This document shows, piece by piece, positions 52,142 to 61,292 of a stretch of 64,000 nt of DNA (position 1 is its first letter; each line of letters begins with the position of its first letter). A program made the translations under genes and the position numbers. The stretch is taken from positions 1-64,000 of the forward strand of contig JOBE01000012.1 in NCBI GenBank assembly GCA_000717735.1, in the 5' to 3' direction. The notes beneath the pieces are model-generated. The model did no database searches, had not been told where the DNA came from, and was given only the letters and a program-made list of their open reading frames with translations. Origin of the DNA: Streptomyces griseoluteus (GTDB lineage Bacteria > Actinomycetota > Actinomycetes > Streptomycetales > Streptomycetaceae).

Positions 52142-54114
52142 GCGGGAACTCCCTTCGGCTGGGTGAGATGGCAGGCGCTGGCCCGCGCTCCGGCGGCGTT
52201 GAGAGGCGGCGGGGTGGCGCATGCCTCGGTGGTGTGGGCACAGCGGTCGGCGAAGGGGCAGCCGGTGAGCAGGTCGGGGCGGTCCGGCACGCTGCCGGGG
52301 ATGGCGGGCAGCGCTCTGCCGGGGGCGGCCCGGTCGGGGAGGGCGGCGAGCAGGGCGCGGGTGTAGGGGTGGTCCGGGGTGTCCAGTACGTCGGCCACCG
52401 GGCCTGATTCGACGACCTGACCGGCGTAGAGGACGTACATCCGGGTGCACAGTTCGCGGACCTCGCCCAGGTTGTGGGTGATGTACAGGACTCCGAAGCC
52501 GTGCTCGGCCTGCAGGCGGCGCAGCAGGGAGCGGATCTCCTTGGCGACGGTGACGTCCAGGGCGGTGGTCGGTTCGTCGGCGATGAGCAGATCGGGCCGG
52601 CACAGCAGAGCGGCGGCGATCATGACGCGCTGCAGCATGCCGCCGGAGAGCTGGTGGGGGTAGGAGCGCGTGACGCGCTCGGCGTCCAGGCCCACTTCCG
52701 TCAGTGCGGTGCTCACCTGCTGGGCCACTTCGGTCCGGGTGCCGCCCTGGTGGAGGCGTACAAGGCGGGCGAGTTGGTGGCCGAGCGGTGTGACGGGGTC
52801 GAAGGAGGCGGCGGGGTTCTGGAAGACCATGGCCACCTTCCGGCCGCGCACCGTGTGGAAGCCGGCGGCCCGCAGGTCCTGGCCCTGAAGCCGGATGGCG
52901 CCGGAGGTCTCGGCTCCGGCGGGGAGCATGCCGAGGACACTGAGGGCGGTCAGGGACTTGCCGCAGCCGCTCTCGCCGACCACCCCCACGACCTCGCCCG
53001 CGCGCACGCGGAGGGAGACGTCGCGTACGAGGGCGGCGTCGCCGATGGTGACGCGCAGCCGGGAGATCTCCAGCAGGGGTGCCGCCTGGCCGTCTGCGCG
53101 CTGCTTGCCCGGGCCGGGCGCGGTCTCGTCCTCAGTGGCGGGCAGGGGGCTCGCCGCGTCGGCGGCCTTCCCCTCCGGCCGGCGCCGCAACAGAGCGGCG
53201 GCCTGCCCTGCCAGTGTGCGCAGGCCGCGTCGTGCGACGGCGGAGCGGGATTCCGTGCGTGGGTCGAACACGTCACGCAGAGCGTCGCCGAAGAGGTTGA
53301 AGGCCAGCACGGTGAGGAGGATCGCCAGGCCCGGGAAGAGCGCCGCCCACCAGTGGGTCTGGAGGTCGCCTCGGGCCTCGGCCACCATCAGGCCCCAGTC
53401 CGCCTGCGGCGGGCGGGTGCCCAGGCCGAGGAAGGCCAGTGATCCGGCGGCCAGGATCACCGTGCCGATGTCGACGGTGGCCTGCACCAGGATCGGTGAG
53501 ACGGTGTTGCGCAGAATGTGCCGGACCATGACGACTCGGTCCTTGAGCCCCAGGGCGCGTGCTCCTTCCACGAAGGGCCGCTCACGCATGGATGCGGTGA
53601 GGCCCTGGACCAGCCGGGTGTACCAGGGCCACCAGGCGATGGCCAGCGCGAGGGCGGCGTGCTCGAGGCCGGGGCCGAGGGTGGCGACGATGGCCATGGC
53701 GAGCAGTAGCGGTGGGAAGGCCAGGAACATGTCGCACAGCCGCATGATCGCCTCGCTGACACGCCCGCCGCGGAAGCCTGCGATCAGGCCCAGCGGTACG
53801 CCCACCAGCACGGCGAGCCCGACCACGAGGAGCGGTACGGTCAGCGCCGGCCGGGCACCGTAGATGACGCGGCTGAGCACGTCGCGGCCGAGGTTGTCGG
53901 TGCCGAGCAGGTGGTCGGCACCGGGTGGCAGGTGGCGGGCGGCGACCTCGGCCGCTCCGGCGCCCTGATCAGGGTGCGGGGCGAGCCAGGGGCTGAGCAG
54001 GGCGGCGGCGACCAGGGCCGCGAGCAGCACCAGGCCGAGGACGGCGAGCGGGTCGCGGAGCAGGGCGGTGAAGCGGGCGCTGCGCGGTGGGATGGTCTGC
54101 GGGCTGTGGCTCAT
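52138..54114 (-). CDS. Fused ABC permease (DppC-type) and ATPase (DppD-type)
   Basis: This 658-residue protein joins two subunits. Residues 1-290 are a DppC-type permease with about six helices, the HLLGTDNLGRDVLSRVIYGA segment and the EAA-type loop EGARALGLKDRVVMVRHILR. After a Pro/Ala/Glu linker (about 295-325), residues 325-658 are a DppD-type ATPase with Walker A GESGCGKS, signature LSGGMLQRVMIAAALL, Walker B LLIADEPTTALDVT and a C-terminal Cys-rich FADRCAHTTEACATPPPL segment. Such fusions are known in actinobacteria. The 3' end overlaps the next gene as GTGA. Confidence 0.93.
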   Translation of the reverse strand: MSHSPQTIPPRSARFTALLRDPLAVLGLVLLAALVAAALLSPWLAPHPDQGAGAAEVAARHLPPGADHLLGTDNLGRDVLSRVIYGARPALTVPLLVVGLAVLVGVPLGLIAGFRGGRVSEAIMRLCDMFLAFPPLLLAMAIVATLGPGLEHAALALAIAWWPWYTRLVQGLTASMRERPFVEGARALGLKDRVVMVRHILRNTVSPILVQATVDIGTVILAAGSLAFLGLGTRPPQADWGLMVAEARGDLQTHWWAALFPGLAILLTVLAFNLFGDALRDVFDPRTESRSAVARRGLRTLAGQAAALLRRRPEGKAADAASPLPATEDETAPGPGKQRADGQAAPLLEISRLRVTIGDAALVRDVSLRVRAGEVVGVVGESGCGKSLTALSVLGMLPAGAETSGAIRLQGQDLRAAGFHTVRGRKVAMVFQNPAASFDPVTPLGHQLARLVRLHQGGTRTEVAQQVSTALTEVGLDAERVTRSYPHQLSGGMLQRVMIAAALLCRPDLLIADEPTTALDVTVAKEIRSLLRRLQAEHGFGVLYITHNLGEVRELCTRMYVLYAGQVVESGPVADVLDTPDHPYTRALLAALPDRAAPGRALPAIPGSVPDRPDLLTGCPFADRCAHTTEACATPPPLNAAGARASACHLTQPKGVPA

Positions 54115-55127
54115 GCCGGCCTCACTCGCGGGTCGAGGCGCGCGTGGACGAGGTCCACCGCGAGGTTGACGAGGACGTAGGCGATGGCGCCGATGAGGGT
54201 GACGCCCATGACCGCCGGGTAGTCCAGGCTCAGCAGGCCGGAGGCGGCGTACTGGCCGAGGCCCGGCCAGTCGAAGACCACTTCGACGAAGAACGCGCCG
54301 GTCAGGGCGTAGGCGGCGGTCAGGCCGAGCACCGTGACGGTGGGCGGGAGGGCGTTGCGCAGGGCGACGCGCCAGACGAGGGTGCGTTCGGGGACGCCGT
54401 AGGCTCGGCCGACGCGGATGTGGTCTTGCTGGAGCGCCTCCAGCATGCTGGTGCGGGTCATGCGGGCCACGACGCCGAGCGGGTAGGCGGCCAGTGTGAG
54501 GGCCGGCAGGATCAGGTGCGCCGCGGTGCTGGCCAGCGCCGCGCCGTTGCCGGTGAGGAGCGCGTCCACCGTGTTGAGTCCGGTGATCGAGTGGATCGGC
54601 GCGGTGAACTCCAGGTCGCTGTCGATGCGTCCGGTGGGCGGCAGGAGTCCCAGGCGGCCGAAGACCAGCAGCTGGAGCAGCAGCCCGAGCCAGAAGGCGG
54701 GCACCGATACGCCCGCGATGGACAGCAGCCGCACCGCCTGGTCGATCAGCCTGCCGGGCCGCACCGCGGCTATGCAGCCGAGCGTGACGCCCAGGACCAG
54801 CGCCACCGCCATGGCGGCGCCGACGAGTTCGAGGGTGGCGGGCAGCCGGTCGCCGAGCTCGCCGAGGACCGGCTGCTTGGTGGCGATGGAGGTGCCCCAG
54901 TCCCCGGTCAGCACATTGCGCAGATACGACAGGTACTGCACCGGCAGCGGCTGGTCGAGGCCGAGGGCGTGTGTCACCCGTTCGACCTCTTCGGGCGTCG
55001 CCTTGGCGCCGACGTAGGTGAGGGCGGGGTTGGAGGGGATCACCCGGGCGAGGAGAAAGGTGATCGCGCTGACCCCGAGCAGGACGAGCAGGGAGCCGCG
55101 CAGCCGGCGCAGCAGGAAGCGGGGCAT
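54111..55127 (-). CDS. ABC transporter permease (DppB-type)
   Basis: This 338-residue permease has the six-helix DppB pattern: LLRRLRGSLLVLLGVSAITFLLARVIPSNP at the N-terminus (the helix here runs from the start), QPLPVQYLSYLRN and the EAA-type loop ARMTRTSMLEALQQDHIRVG. ATG at 55127 shares its A with the TGA of the binding-protein gene and its stop overlaps the next start by four bases (ATGA). It is the partner of the fused permease-ATPase. Confidence 0.93.
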   Translation of the reverse strand: MPRFLLRRLRGSLLVLLGVSAITFLLARVIPSNPALTYVGAKATPEEVERVTHALGLDQPLPVQYLSYLRNVLTGDWGTSIATKQPVLGELGDRLPATLELVGAAMAVALVLGVTLGCIAAVRPGRLIDQAVRLLSIAGVSVPAFWLGLLLQLLVFGRLGLLPPTGRIDSDLEFTAPIHSITGLNTVDALLTGNGAALASTAAHLILPALTLAAYPLGVVARMTRTSMLEALQQDHIRVGRAYGVPERTLVWRVALRNALPPTVTVLGLTAAYALTGAFFVEVVFDWPGLGQYAASGLLSLDYPAVMGVTLIGAIAYVLVNLAVDLVHARLDPRVRPA

Positions 55128-56710
55128 CAGCTGGCTCCGTGGCGCAGCTGGTGGAAGGGGATGGAGAAGGAGTAGTTCGGGTTGCAGGCGAAGCCCTTGA
55201 CCTCGCTGTTCATCACGACGGGGGTGCGCATGTCGTAGAGGAACGCGCCGGGGGCCTGCTCAAGGAGTCGGCGCTGCGCCTTGCCGTACAGCTCGGCGGC
55301 CTTGTCCTGGTCGGTGGCGGTGTGGGTGCCGGCCTCGTCGACGAGCTTGTCGTACGTGGCGTCCTTCCAGTAGCTGAGGTTGAAGAACGGCTTGTCGCTG
55401 CTGCGGAAGAGCGAGACCAGGTTGTCCGAGCCGGCGTCGGAATAGGTCGGCCAGTACATCAGCAGGAAGATGTCCTGCGCCGTGGCCGGGTCCGCCTTGG
55501 CCTTCTCCCACTGCTGGTTGAACAGGATCGGCTGCAACTCGACCGACACGCCGACCTTGGCGAGGGAGTCCTTGATCAGCGGGGCGTACTTGGCCTGCTG
55601 TGCGTTCTCCGCCGCGTAGCTGAGGGTCAGCTTCAGTCCCTTGCCGCCCTCGTATCCGGCCTCGGTGAGCAGCCGACGGGCGGCCTCCAGGTCGTACGGC
55701 GTCTGCGGCAGCTCCTCGTCGTGGGGGAAGGCGCCGGCCGGTACGGCGCCGCGAGCGCGGGCGCCGAAGCCTTCGGTGCCCACCTTGACGATGTCGTCGT
55801 ACGGAATGGCCTGCGCCAGCGCCTGGCGTACCTTCACGTTCTTCAGCGGGCCCTTGGTGGTGTTGAAGAAGGCCGTGTGGCTCTGGAAGGTGGGACACTC
55901 GGTGACGGTGTAGCCCTTGTCCTTCTTGAACCGGGCGACGTTCTCCAGTGGCAGCGAGCCGGCGTAGTCGACCTGGCCGGACTGGAGCATCTGCTGTTGC
56001 GCGGTCGGCTCGGCGGTGATCCTGGCGACGACCGTGCGGTAGCGCTCGCCCTTCCAGCCGCCCCAGTACTTGTCGTACGCCTTGAGTACGACCCTCTTCT
56101 TGGCCTGGTACTCCGAGACCCGGTACGGGCCGGTGCCTGCGTCGACGCCCTTGGCGAAGTAGTCCTCGCCCTTGGCCAGGGCCTTGGGGCTGACGATCCA
56201 CGCCCCGTACATGGACGAGGCGATCATGTCGACCGGGGCGGCGCTCTTCAGCTTGAGGACGACCGTGTGCTCGTCCGGTGTCTCGATGGTGTCCAGCGCC
56301 GACCAGATGAAGGATGCGCCGCCGTCCTTGGCGGAGGCTTCCAGGGACGCCTTGACCGCCGCGGCGTTCATCGGCTCGCCGTCGTGGAAGGTGACCCCCT
56401 CGCGCAGATGGAAGGTCCACCTCCTTGCGTCGGCGGAGGACTGCCAGCGCTCGGCGAGGGCGGGGCGGAAGCGTTCCTTCGAGCCGGGCGGGTTCATCCA
56501 CAGCAGCGGCTCGTAGACGTTGCTGAGGTAGTAGACCTCGGTGGAGAAGGACTTCACCGGATTCCAGGTCGTCACCTCGGCGGTGGTCGCCACGTTGAGG
56601 ATCTGCCCGGTGCCGTTGTCGGTACCGCTGTCGGTACCGGTGCAGGCAGACGCGAGCAGACCGCAGGCCACCAGAGCGGCGGCGGCAGGGGTTCTTCGGG
56701 ACGTGGCCAT
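55127..56710 (-). CDS. ABC transporter substrate-binding lipoprotein, peptide or amine type
   Basis: This 527-residue family 5 solute-binding lipoprotein has a signal with lipobox ACGLLASAC and the block SFSTEVYYLSNVYEPLLWMN; later blocks include WTFHLREGVTFHDGEPMNAA and RQALAQAIPYDDIVK. GAGGAG about 8 bases before the ATG at 56710 supports the start. It is the first gene of the transporter operon and lies divergent to a LysR gene, so induction by its ligand is likely. Ligand unknown; the downstream amidase and aminotransferase suggest an amine, amide or short peptide. Confidence 0.9.
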   Translation of the reverse strand: MATSRRTPAAAALVACGLLASACTGTDSGTDNGTGQILNVATTAEVTTWNPVKSFSTEVYYLSNVYEPLLWMNPPGSKERFRPALAERWQSSADARRWTFHLREGVTFHDGEPMNAAAVKASLEASAKDGGASFIWSALDTIETPDEHTVVLKLKSAAPVDMIASSMYGAWIVSPKALAKGEDYFAKGVDAGTGPYRVSEYQAKKRVVLKAYDKYWGGWKGERYRTVVARITAEPTAQQQMLQSGQVDYAGSLPLENVARFKKDKGYTVTECPTFQSHTAFFNTTKGPLKNVKVRQALAQAIPYDDIVKVGTEGFGARARGAVPAGAFPHDEELPQTPYDLEAARRLLTEAGYEGGKGLKLTLSYAAENAQQAKYAPLIKDSLAKVGVSVELQPILFNQQWEKAKADPATAQDIFLLMYWPTYSDAGSDNLVSLFRSSDKPFFNLSYWKDATYDKLVDEAGTHTATDQDKAAELYGKAQRRLLEQAPGAFLYDMRTPVVMNSEVKGFACNPNYSFSIPFHQLRHGAS

Positions 56711-56842
56711 GAGTTCGCTCCTCGGGGAAGGCGCATTCGCCGGCTGTTCAAAGTGAGACAACAATGGGCCCGGTGAGCTATAACCTCAAATACTTGATGG
56801 GGTTGACTTTCATGCCTGTGAGGCATGGATAGGAGGTTCGCT
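56711..56842. promoter_or_regulatory. LysR-type divergent control region
   Basis: This A+T-rich spacer between the transporter operon and the LysR gene contains the dyad TCAAATACTTGA (56786-56797), a typical LysR half-site pair, in the stretch CTATAACCTCAAATACTTGA. A TTGACT hexamer follows at 56803-56808 and a TATAAC box at 56780. These elements fit co-activation and autoregulation by the adjacent LysR protein. Confidence 0.65.
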
Positions 56843-57736
56843 GTGGAGCTGAGGGTGCTGCGCTATTTTCTGGCGGTCGTCGAGAGCGGCTCGGTGACCA
56901 GGGCGGCGGCCGAAGTCCATATCGCCCAGCCCTCGCTCTCCCGCCAGCTGCGCGGACTTGAGGCGTCCCTGGGAGTCACACTGTTCGACCGCACGGGCAA
57001 ACGGATGGAGCTCACGGCGGCCGGCCGCCGATTCCTGCCCCTCGCCCGGGACCTGGTGACCCGCGCCGACACCGCCCTCGCCGCCGCCGGCTCGCTGGCG
57101 TCCGGGCGGGCGATGCGGATCACCGTGGCGGCCCCCGCCACCACCATCACCGATGTGATCGCCCCGTTCCTGGCCACCTGGGGTCCGGAGGACCCCCTGG
57201 TCACGGTGCAGGCGGAGAGCCCGGTACGCGCCTACCAGGCCCTTACACGGGGCGCCGACGTGGCGATCTCCTCGGCCCCGCCGCGCCGCCGCTACGCCGG
57301 GCTGCCCGTAGCCCGGCTGCCCGTGTGGGCCTACGTGCCGCCCTCACACCCCTGGGCAGGCCAGGACCAGATCACCATCCAGGAGCTGACCGGTGAGCCG
57401 CTGATCGTCCTCACCCTCGCGCACGGCACCCGCCGCATCCTGGACCAGGCAGTACAGGACGCGGGCAGTTCCCTCGACATCGTTCTGGAGTGCGACACCC
57501 CGCAGGTCGCCCAGGCGATGACCGCCTCCGGTCACGGCATCGCCGTCGTCTCCGACGACCCCCGCTTCGGGCTGCACCCCCTGCTGATCATCGACCAGCA
57601 CGGGGAGCCCCTGCAGATCCGGCTGCACGCGGCCTGGGACGCCGGCCACTACGCGCTGCGCACCATCGAGTCCTTCGCCACCGGGCTGGCCCGCTTCTGC
57701 GTCGAGCAGTACGGGCCGCAGGCAGCGGGGAGCTGA
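56843..57736 (+). CDS. LysR-family transcriptional regulator
   Basis: This 297-residue regulator has an N-terminal HTH (LRVLRYFLAVVESGSVTRAA, then AEVHIAQPSLSRQLRGLEAS) and a C-terminal periplasmic-binding-fold effector domain (RAYQALTRGADVAISSAPPR onward). GTG at 56843 has GGAGG 6 bases upstream; the ATG at 56825 is less favoured. It diverges from the transporter operon and very likely activates it in response to the imported compound. It may also govern the aminotransferase gene further down. Confidence 0.9.
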   Translation: MELRVLRYFLAVVESGSVTRAAAEVHIAQPSLSRQLRGLEASLGVTLFDRTGKRMELTAAGRRFLPLARDLVTRADTALAAAGSLASGRAMRITVAAPATTITDVIAPFLATWGPEDPLVTVQAESPVRAYQALTRGADVAISSAPPRRRYAGLPVARLPVWAYVPPSHPWAGQDQITIQELTGEPLIVLTLAHGTRRILDQAVQDAGSSLDIVLECDTPQVAQAMTASGHGIAVVSDDPRFGLHPLLIIDQHGEPLQIRLHAAWDAGHYALRTIESFATGLARFCVEQYGPQAAGS

Positions 57737-58536
57737 ACCTGCTGGAACCGGGCCGGTCCGGTACGAAAGCCGTCCAGGAGTCGTGGCCGGCTCGGGATGG
57801 TGTCTGGTCCAGCCGACCCCGCGACAGGGGGAGACGGCCGGACCGGAACACGGCGCACTGTTTGCAGACCCATCGCTCATCTGATCCACGGATTCCGGCA
57901 CGCGCCCGTTCATGGTGTCGAGCAGGTGGGTGCGACATCGCCGGTCGTCGGCGCTCCACCCCGTCCAGCGGTGCCGGGCCCATACGGAGCCAACTGCCGT
58001 CGATGACGGCGTCGGTTCGGCATCGGGAATCCTCCGCCTGCTTGCTGTGCCAGGCGGCTCAGCCGAGGACGGCACCAACCCCGGGGAACGTCCCCGCGAC
58101 CCTCGCACGGTGAGCCTGCTCAGGAGGTCGACTCCCCGGTCCTGGTACTCCAGCGCACGACGCACCCGCCTCTCGGTCATGCGGTTGCGCCACCGGCGAT
58201 CGGCGCCTTCCGGTACACCGAGCTCGTCGAAGACATGCACGGCGAGCCGTCCAGCCGCTCGCCGACCCCGTAGGCCTGCGTGGTCTCGCCCGGACAGCTG
58301 GACCCGGCGATGCGAGCAGCCTCCGACCCGGGTGGCAGGTCAGCTGTGGCGTTCTCGGCAAGTTCACGCAGACCTGGCTTCTCGTCTACCGACCCCGGCG
58401 ATGCGGCGCACTCCGCCGGAGAACCTGCCCCGATGCTTTTGAGACACCGTGGCCAGTCCTGACAGGCATTGGACAGCTCTCGCTGCGCGCACCCACCATG
58501 CCGCAACAACAGACCCCGCCCGGAAGAGGGACATCC
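57737..58536. other. Gene-free stretch with decayed coding sequence
   Basis: About 800 bases hold no intact gene. On the minus strand at about 58110-58240 a protein-like run reads HVFDELGVPEGADRRWRNRM and ERRVRRALEYQDRGVDLL, and another frame at about 57960-58010 reads DAVIDGSWLRMGPAPLDGVE, but both are short, broken and unassigned. The stretch looks like an old gene destroyed by frameshifts. The last bases before 58537 are the leader of the secreted hydrolase. Confidence 0.5.
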
Positions 58537-60852
58537 ATGACCTCCAGTCCGCCCACCCGCCGCCCACGCGGTATGCGATGTCTTGCGACGGCCACGGCAC
58601 TGCTCACCGTGCTGCTCGCCGGCGTGTTCACCGCTCCATCGCCCGCGCTCGCCGAAAGCGCGGCCCTCGTGCCGGGCGACCCGCTGACCGGCAGCGGCGC
58701 CGTGCCCCGTACGGTCCTCACCGCGGCTCAGCTCTCCAGCGCCACCCCCACCGACACCGTCGTGGACAGCGCCTTCGCCCTGCCCGCCGAGGCGGCCCCG
58801 CCCGCGCACACCTTCGAGGGCACTTTGACCCTCAACGGCACCGCAACGGCCGGCGGCTACCGCAAGCTGAAGGACCCCTACGGCTACTCCGGCACCGAGG
58901 CCACCAAGCACCTCCCTCCGTTCAGCGCCACCCTCGTACAGAACGGCAGCCACCTCATCCCCACCGTGCGCGGGCTGCGCTACACCGGGAACGCCTCCTG
59001 GAACCTCGCCGTGGGAGCCGGCCGGGCCTGGCAGGAGGACGGCGACGGCGGCCGCACGCGCGCCGCACTGCCCTTCGCACTGGTCGAACGGAACGCCAAC
59101 TGCGTGCACAACGGGGTGCTGTCCTTCCTCTTCGACGCATCCGCCATCTCCCAGGTCCGCTACCAGATCACCGCGGAAACCTGCGCCTACCACCAGTTCG
59201 ACATGTGGGGCCAGGTGGCCGCCACCTACCAGCCGGGCACCGTCCCCGGCGGCGAAGCCGCCCGCGGCGCCTACGCGGCCGAGGTCGCCGGCCGGCTGCC
59301 CACCAAACCCATCGCACAGCTCGCCATCGACCACCCCGGCGCCGGCGTGGACACCTCGAAGTTCGGCGCGGGAATCACCCCCACCGCGCTGAGCACCTAC
59401 GGCTTCTACTACGACGGTGTGAACTACGTCGGCGGCTGCCAGACCAGGCAGGGCCAGTACCCGTTCTGCGGGCAGATGCTGCTGCCTTCCTACTCCACCG
59501 CCAAGTCCGCCTTCGCCGGCACCGCCCTGCTACGGCTCGCCCAGCGCTACGGCGCCGGTGTCGCGGACCAGCGCCTGACCGACCTGATACCGGAAACCGC
59601 CGGGAAGAGCGCCTGGTCGAATGTCACCGTCAACCACGCCCTGGACATGACCACCGGCAACTACACCTCGGCGGGCTTCGAGGTCGACGAGGCGGGCGGC
59701 ACCATGACCGACTTCTTCCTCGCCGAGCCCTACGCCACCAAGATGGGCAAGGCGCTGTCCTTCCGTCGCAAGACCACCCCGGGCAGCAGGTGGGTCTACC
59801 ACACCTCCGACACCTTCCTGGCAACCCGCGCCATGAACAACTACCTGCAGAACCGAGCCGGTTCCGGCGCGGACCTGTTCCACATGCTCCGCGACGAGGT
59901 CCTCACCCCGATCGGCATCAGCCCGGACGCCCGCGTCTCCTCCCGTACGGACAACAGCGCGGACGGCGTCCCCTTCGGCGGGTACGGGATGTTCTGGACC
60001 AAGGACGATGTCGCCAAGTTCGCCAAGTTCCTGAACAACGACGCCGGCGCGGTGGCCGGCACCCAGGTGCTGCACCCGGGCCTGCTGGCCGACTCCATGC
60101 AGCAGAACCCGTCACAACGCGGCGCCACCACCACAGGCAGCGCACCGATGCGCTACCAGAACGGCTTCTGGGGACAGGAGTTCACATCCGCGGACAACCC
60201 CGCCTACACCCAGCCGTTCCACGTACCGTTCATGTCCGGCTACGGAGGCATCACCATCGCGATGATGCCCAACGGCTCCACGTACTACTACTTCAGCGAC
60301 AACAACGAGTTCTCCTGGAGCGCGGCAGTATCCGAGTCCAACAAGCTCGCCCCCATGGTCTCCGACAGTGACGGAGGCGTCTGCACACCGGCACAACTGC
60401 TCGGTAACCCGGGCTTCGAAACGGGCACCCAGACGCCGTGGACCGCCTCGCCGGGAGTCGTGGACAGTCGCACCTCCTCCTACCCGGCTCACGCCGGCAA
60501 GTGGAAGGCATGGCTCAATGGCTTCGGCCGCACCAACACCGAGGCGCTGGCCCAGACCGTGACCATCCCCGCCAACTGCACGACCGCCACCCTGACCTTC
60601 CACTTGCGCATCGACACCGCCGAGACCCAGCCGACCGCCCATGACACGCTACGGCTCGACGCCGTCGAGGACGGCACCGCCACCCGCCTCGCCAACTGGA
60701 GCAACCTCGACGAGACCGGGGACTACCGGTCACACACGTTCGACCTCGCGCCGTATCGCGGCACGTCGGTCACGCTCCGATTCACTGGCGCGGAGGACCG
60801 CAGTCGGCAGAGTTCCTTCCTGATCGACGACGCCACTGTCCGCGTCCGCTGA
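58537..60852 (+). CDS. Large secreted serine hydrolase (beta-lactamase fold) with C-terminal beta domain
   Basis: This 771-residue protein has a Sec signal (GMRCLATATALLTVLLAG, cut near ALAES). A long N-terminal domain precedes a serine beta-lactamase/D-alanyl-D-alanine peptidase-like domain with SxxK at YSTAK (Ser320, Lys323) and a Tyr at 421 in VYHTSDTFL; FGGYGMFWTKDDVAKFAKFL follows. Residues about 625-771 form a jelly-roll-like domain (LLGNPGFETGTQTPW) as in carbohydrate-binding modules. The GAGGGA site 6 bases upstream supports the start at 58537. It may hydrolyse an ester or amide outside the cell; the substrate is unknown. Confidence 0.82.
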   Translation: MTSSPPTRRPRGMRCLATATALLTVLLAGVFTAPSPALAESAALVPGDPLTGSGAVPRTVLTAAQLSSATPTDTVVDSAFALPAEAAPPAHTFEGTLTLNGTATAGGYRKLKDPYGYSGTEATKHLPPFSATLVQNGSHLIPTVRGLRYTGNASWNLAVGAGRAWQEDGDGGRTRAALPFALVERNANCVHNGVLSFLFDASAISQVRYQITAETCAYHQFDMWGQVAATYQPGTVPGGEAARGAYAAEVAGRLPTKPIAQLAIDHPGAGVDTSKFGAGITPTALSTYGFYYDGVNYVGGCQTRQGQYPFCGQMLLPSYSTAKSAFAGTALLRLAQRYGAGVADQRLTDLIPETAGKSAWSNVTVNHALDMTTGNYTSAGFEVDEAGGTMTDFFLAEPYATKMGKALSFRRKTTPGSRWVYHTSDTFLATRAMNNYLQNRAGSGADLFHMLRDEVLTPIGISPDARVSSRTDNSADGVPFGGYGMFWTKDDVAKFAKFLNNDAGAVAGTQVLHPGLLADSMQQNPSQRGATTTGSAPMRYQNGFWGQEFTSADNPAYTQPFHVPFMSGYGGITIAMMPNGSTYYYFSDNNEFSWSAAVSESNKLAPMVSDSDGGVCTPAQLLGNPGFETGTQTPWTASPGVVDSRTSSYPAHAGKWKAWLNGFGRTNTEALAQTVTIPANCTTATLTFHLRIDTAETQPTAHDTLRLDAVEDGTATRLANWSNLDETGDYRSHTFDLAPYRGTSVTLRFTGAEDRSRQSSFLIDDATVRVR

Positions 60853-61200
60853 CACATCCCGTCAAGGGGCGGACGCCGAGCTGAGGCATCCCTGATCTGT
60901 GCGCGGCCGCCGCACAGCTTCGACCAGTCGTCGCGGTCGGAGGTCAGTTCCCGTACGGGAGCTGGGGAGCGAGCGCCACCGCGACCACGAGAGCGTCAAT
61001 GGCGTACTCGCGGCCGCGCAGGCCGCCGGCACCGCTCAGCGGCTGCACCGCGGTGAGGCCGTCCGCCTGGGTGGCGTCTCGGACCTGAAGCCGGGAGAGC
61101 ACCCGGCTCAGCCGGGCGGTATCGGTCTTCCCGAAGGCGGCCTTCACCACCGTCAGGGCCGACACGAGGACGGGCGGCCAGCCTAGCGGTCGGTACAGGC
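60853..61200 (-). pseudogene. Remnant of a PIN-domain (VapC-type toxin) gene
   Basis: On the minus strand one frame reads RPLGWPPVLVSALTVVKA, followed by LRGREYAIDALVVAVALA, resembling the second half of a PIN-domain nuclease. In another frame just downstream it continues LTSDRDDWSKLCGGRAQI, the usual PIN C-terminus. A frameshift near 60950 separates the parts, and the N-terminus with the first catalytic Asp is missing. No antitoxin gene is present. The piece is therefore a dead toxin gene. Confidence 0.62.
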
Positions 61201-61211
61201 CGTAAGCGGTT

Positions 61212-61242
61212 TTCGCGAACGCCGACGGTCGGCGTTCGCGAA
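61212..61242. terminator. Perfect 15-base inverted repeat with a single-base spacer
   Basis: TTCGCGAACGCCGAC (61212-61226) and GTCGGCGTTCGCGAA (61228-61242) are exact complements around one base. Each arm starts or ends with the palindrome TTCGCGAA. It lies 51 bases after the stop of the XRE-cupin gene on the minus strand, so termination is one role; the odd sequence and position beside a dead toxin gene make a mobile-element end another. Confidence 0.6.
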
Positions 61243-61292
61243 GGACCCTTGCCGACAGGCAGGCGGTCTGGCCGTCCAGGGACCTTGAGGTA

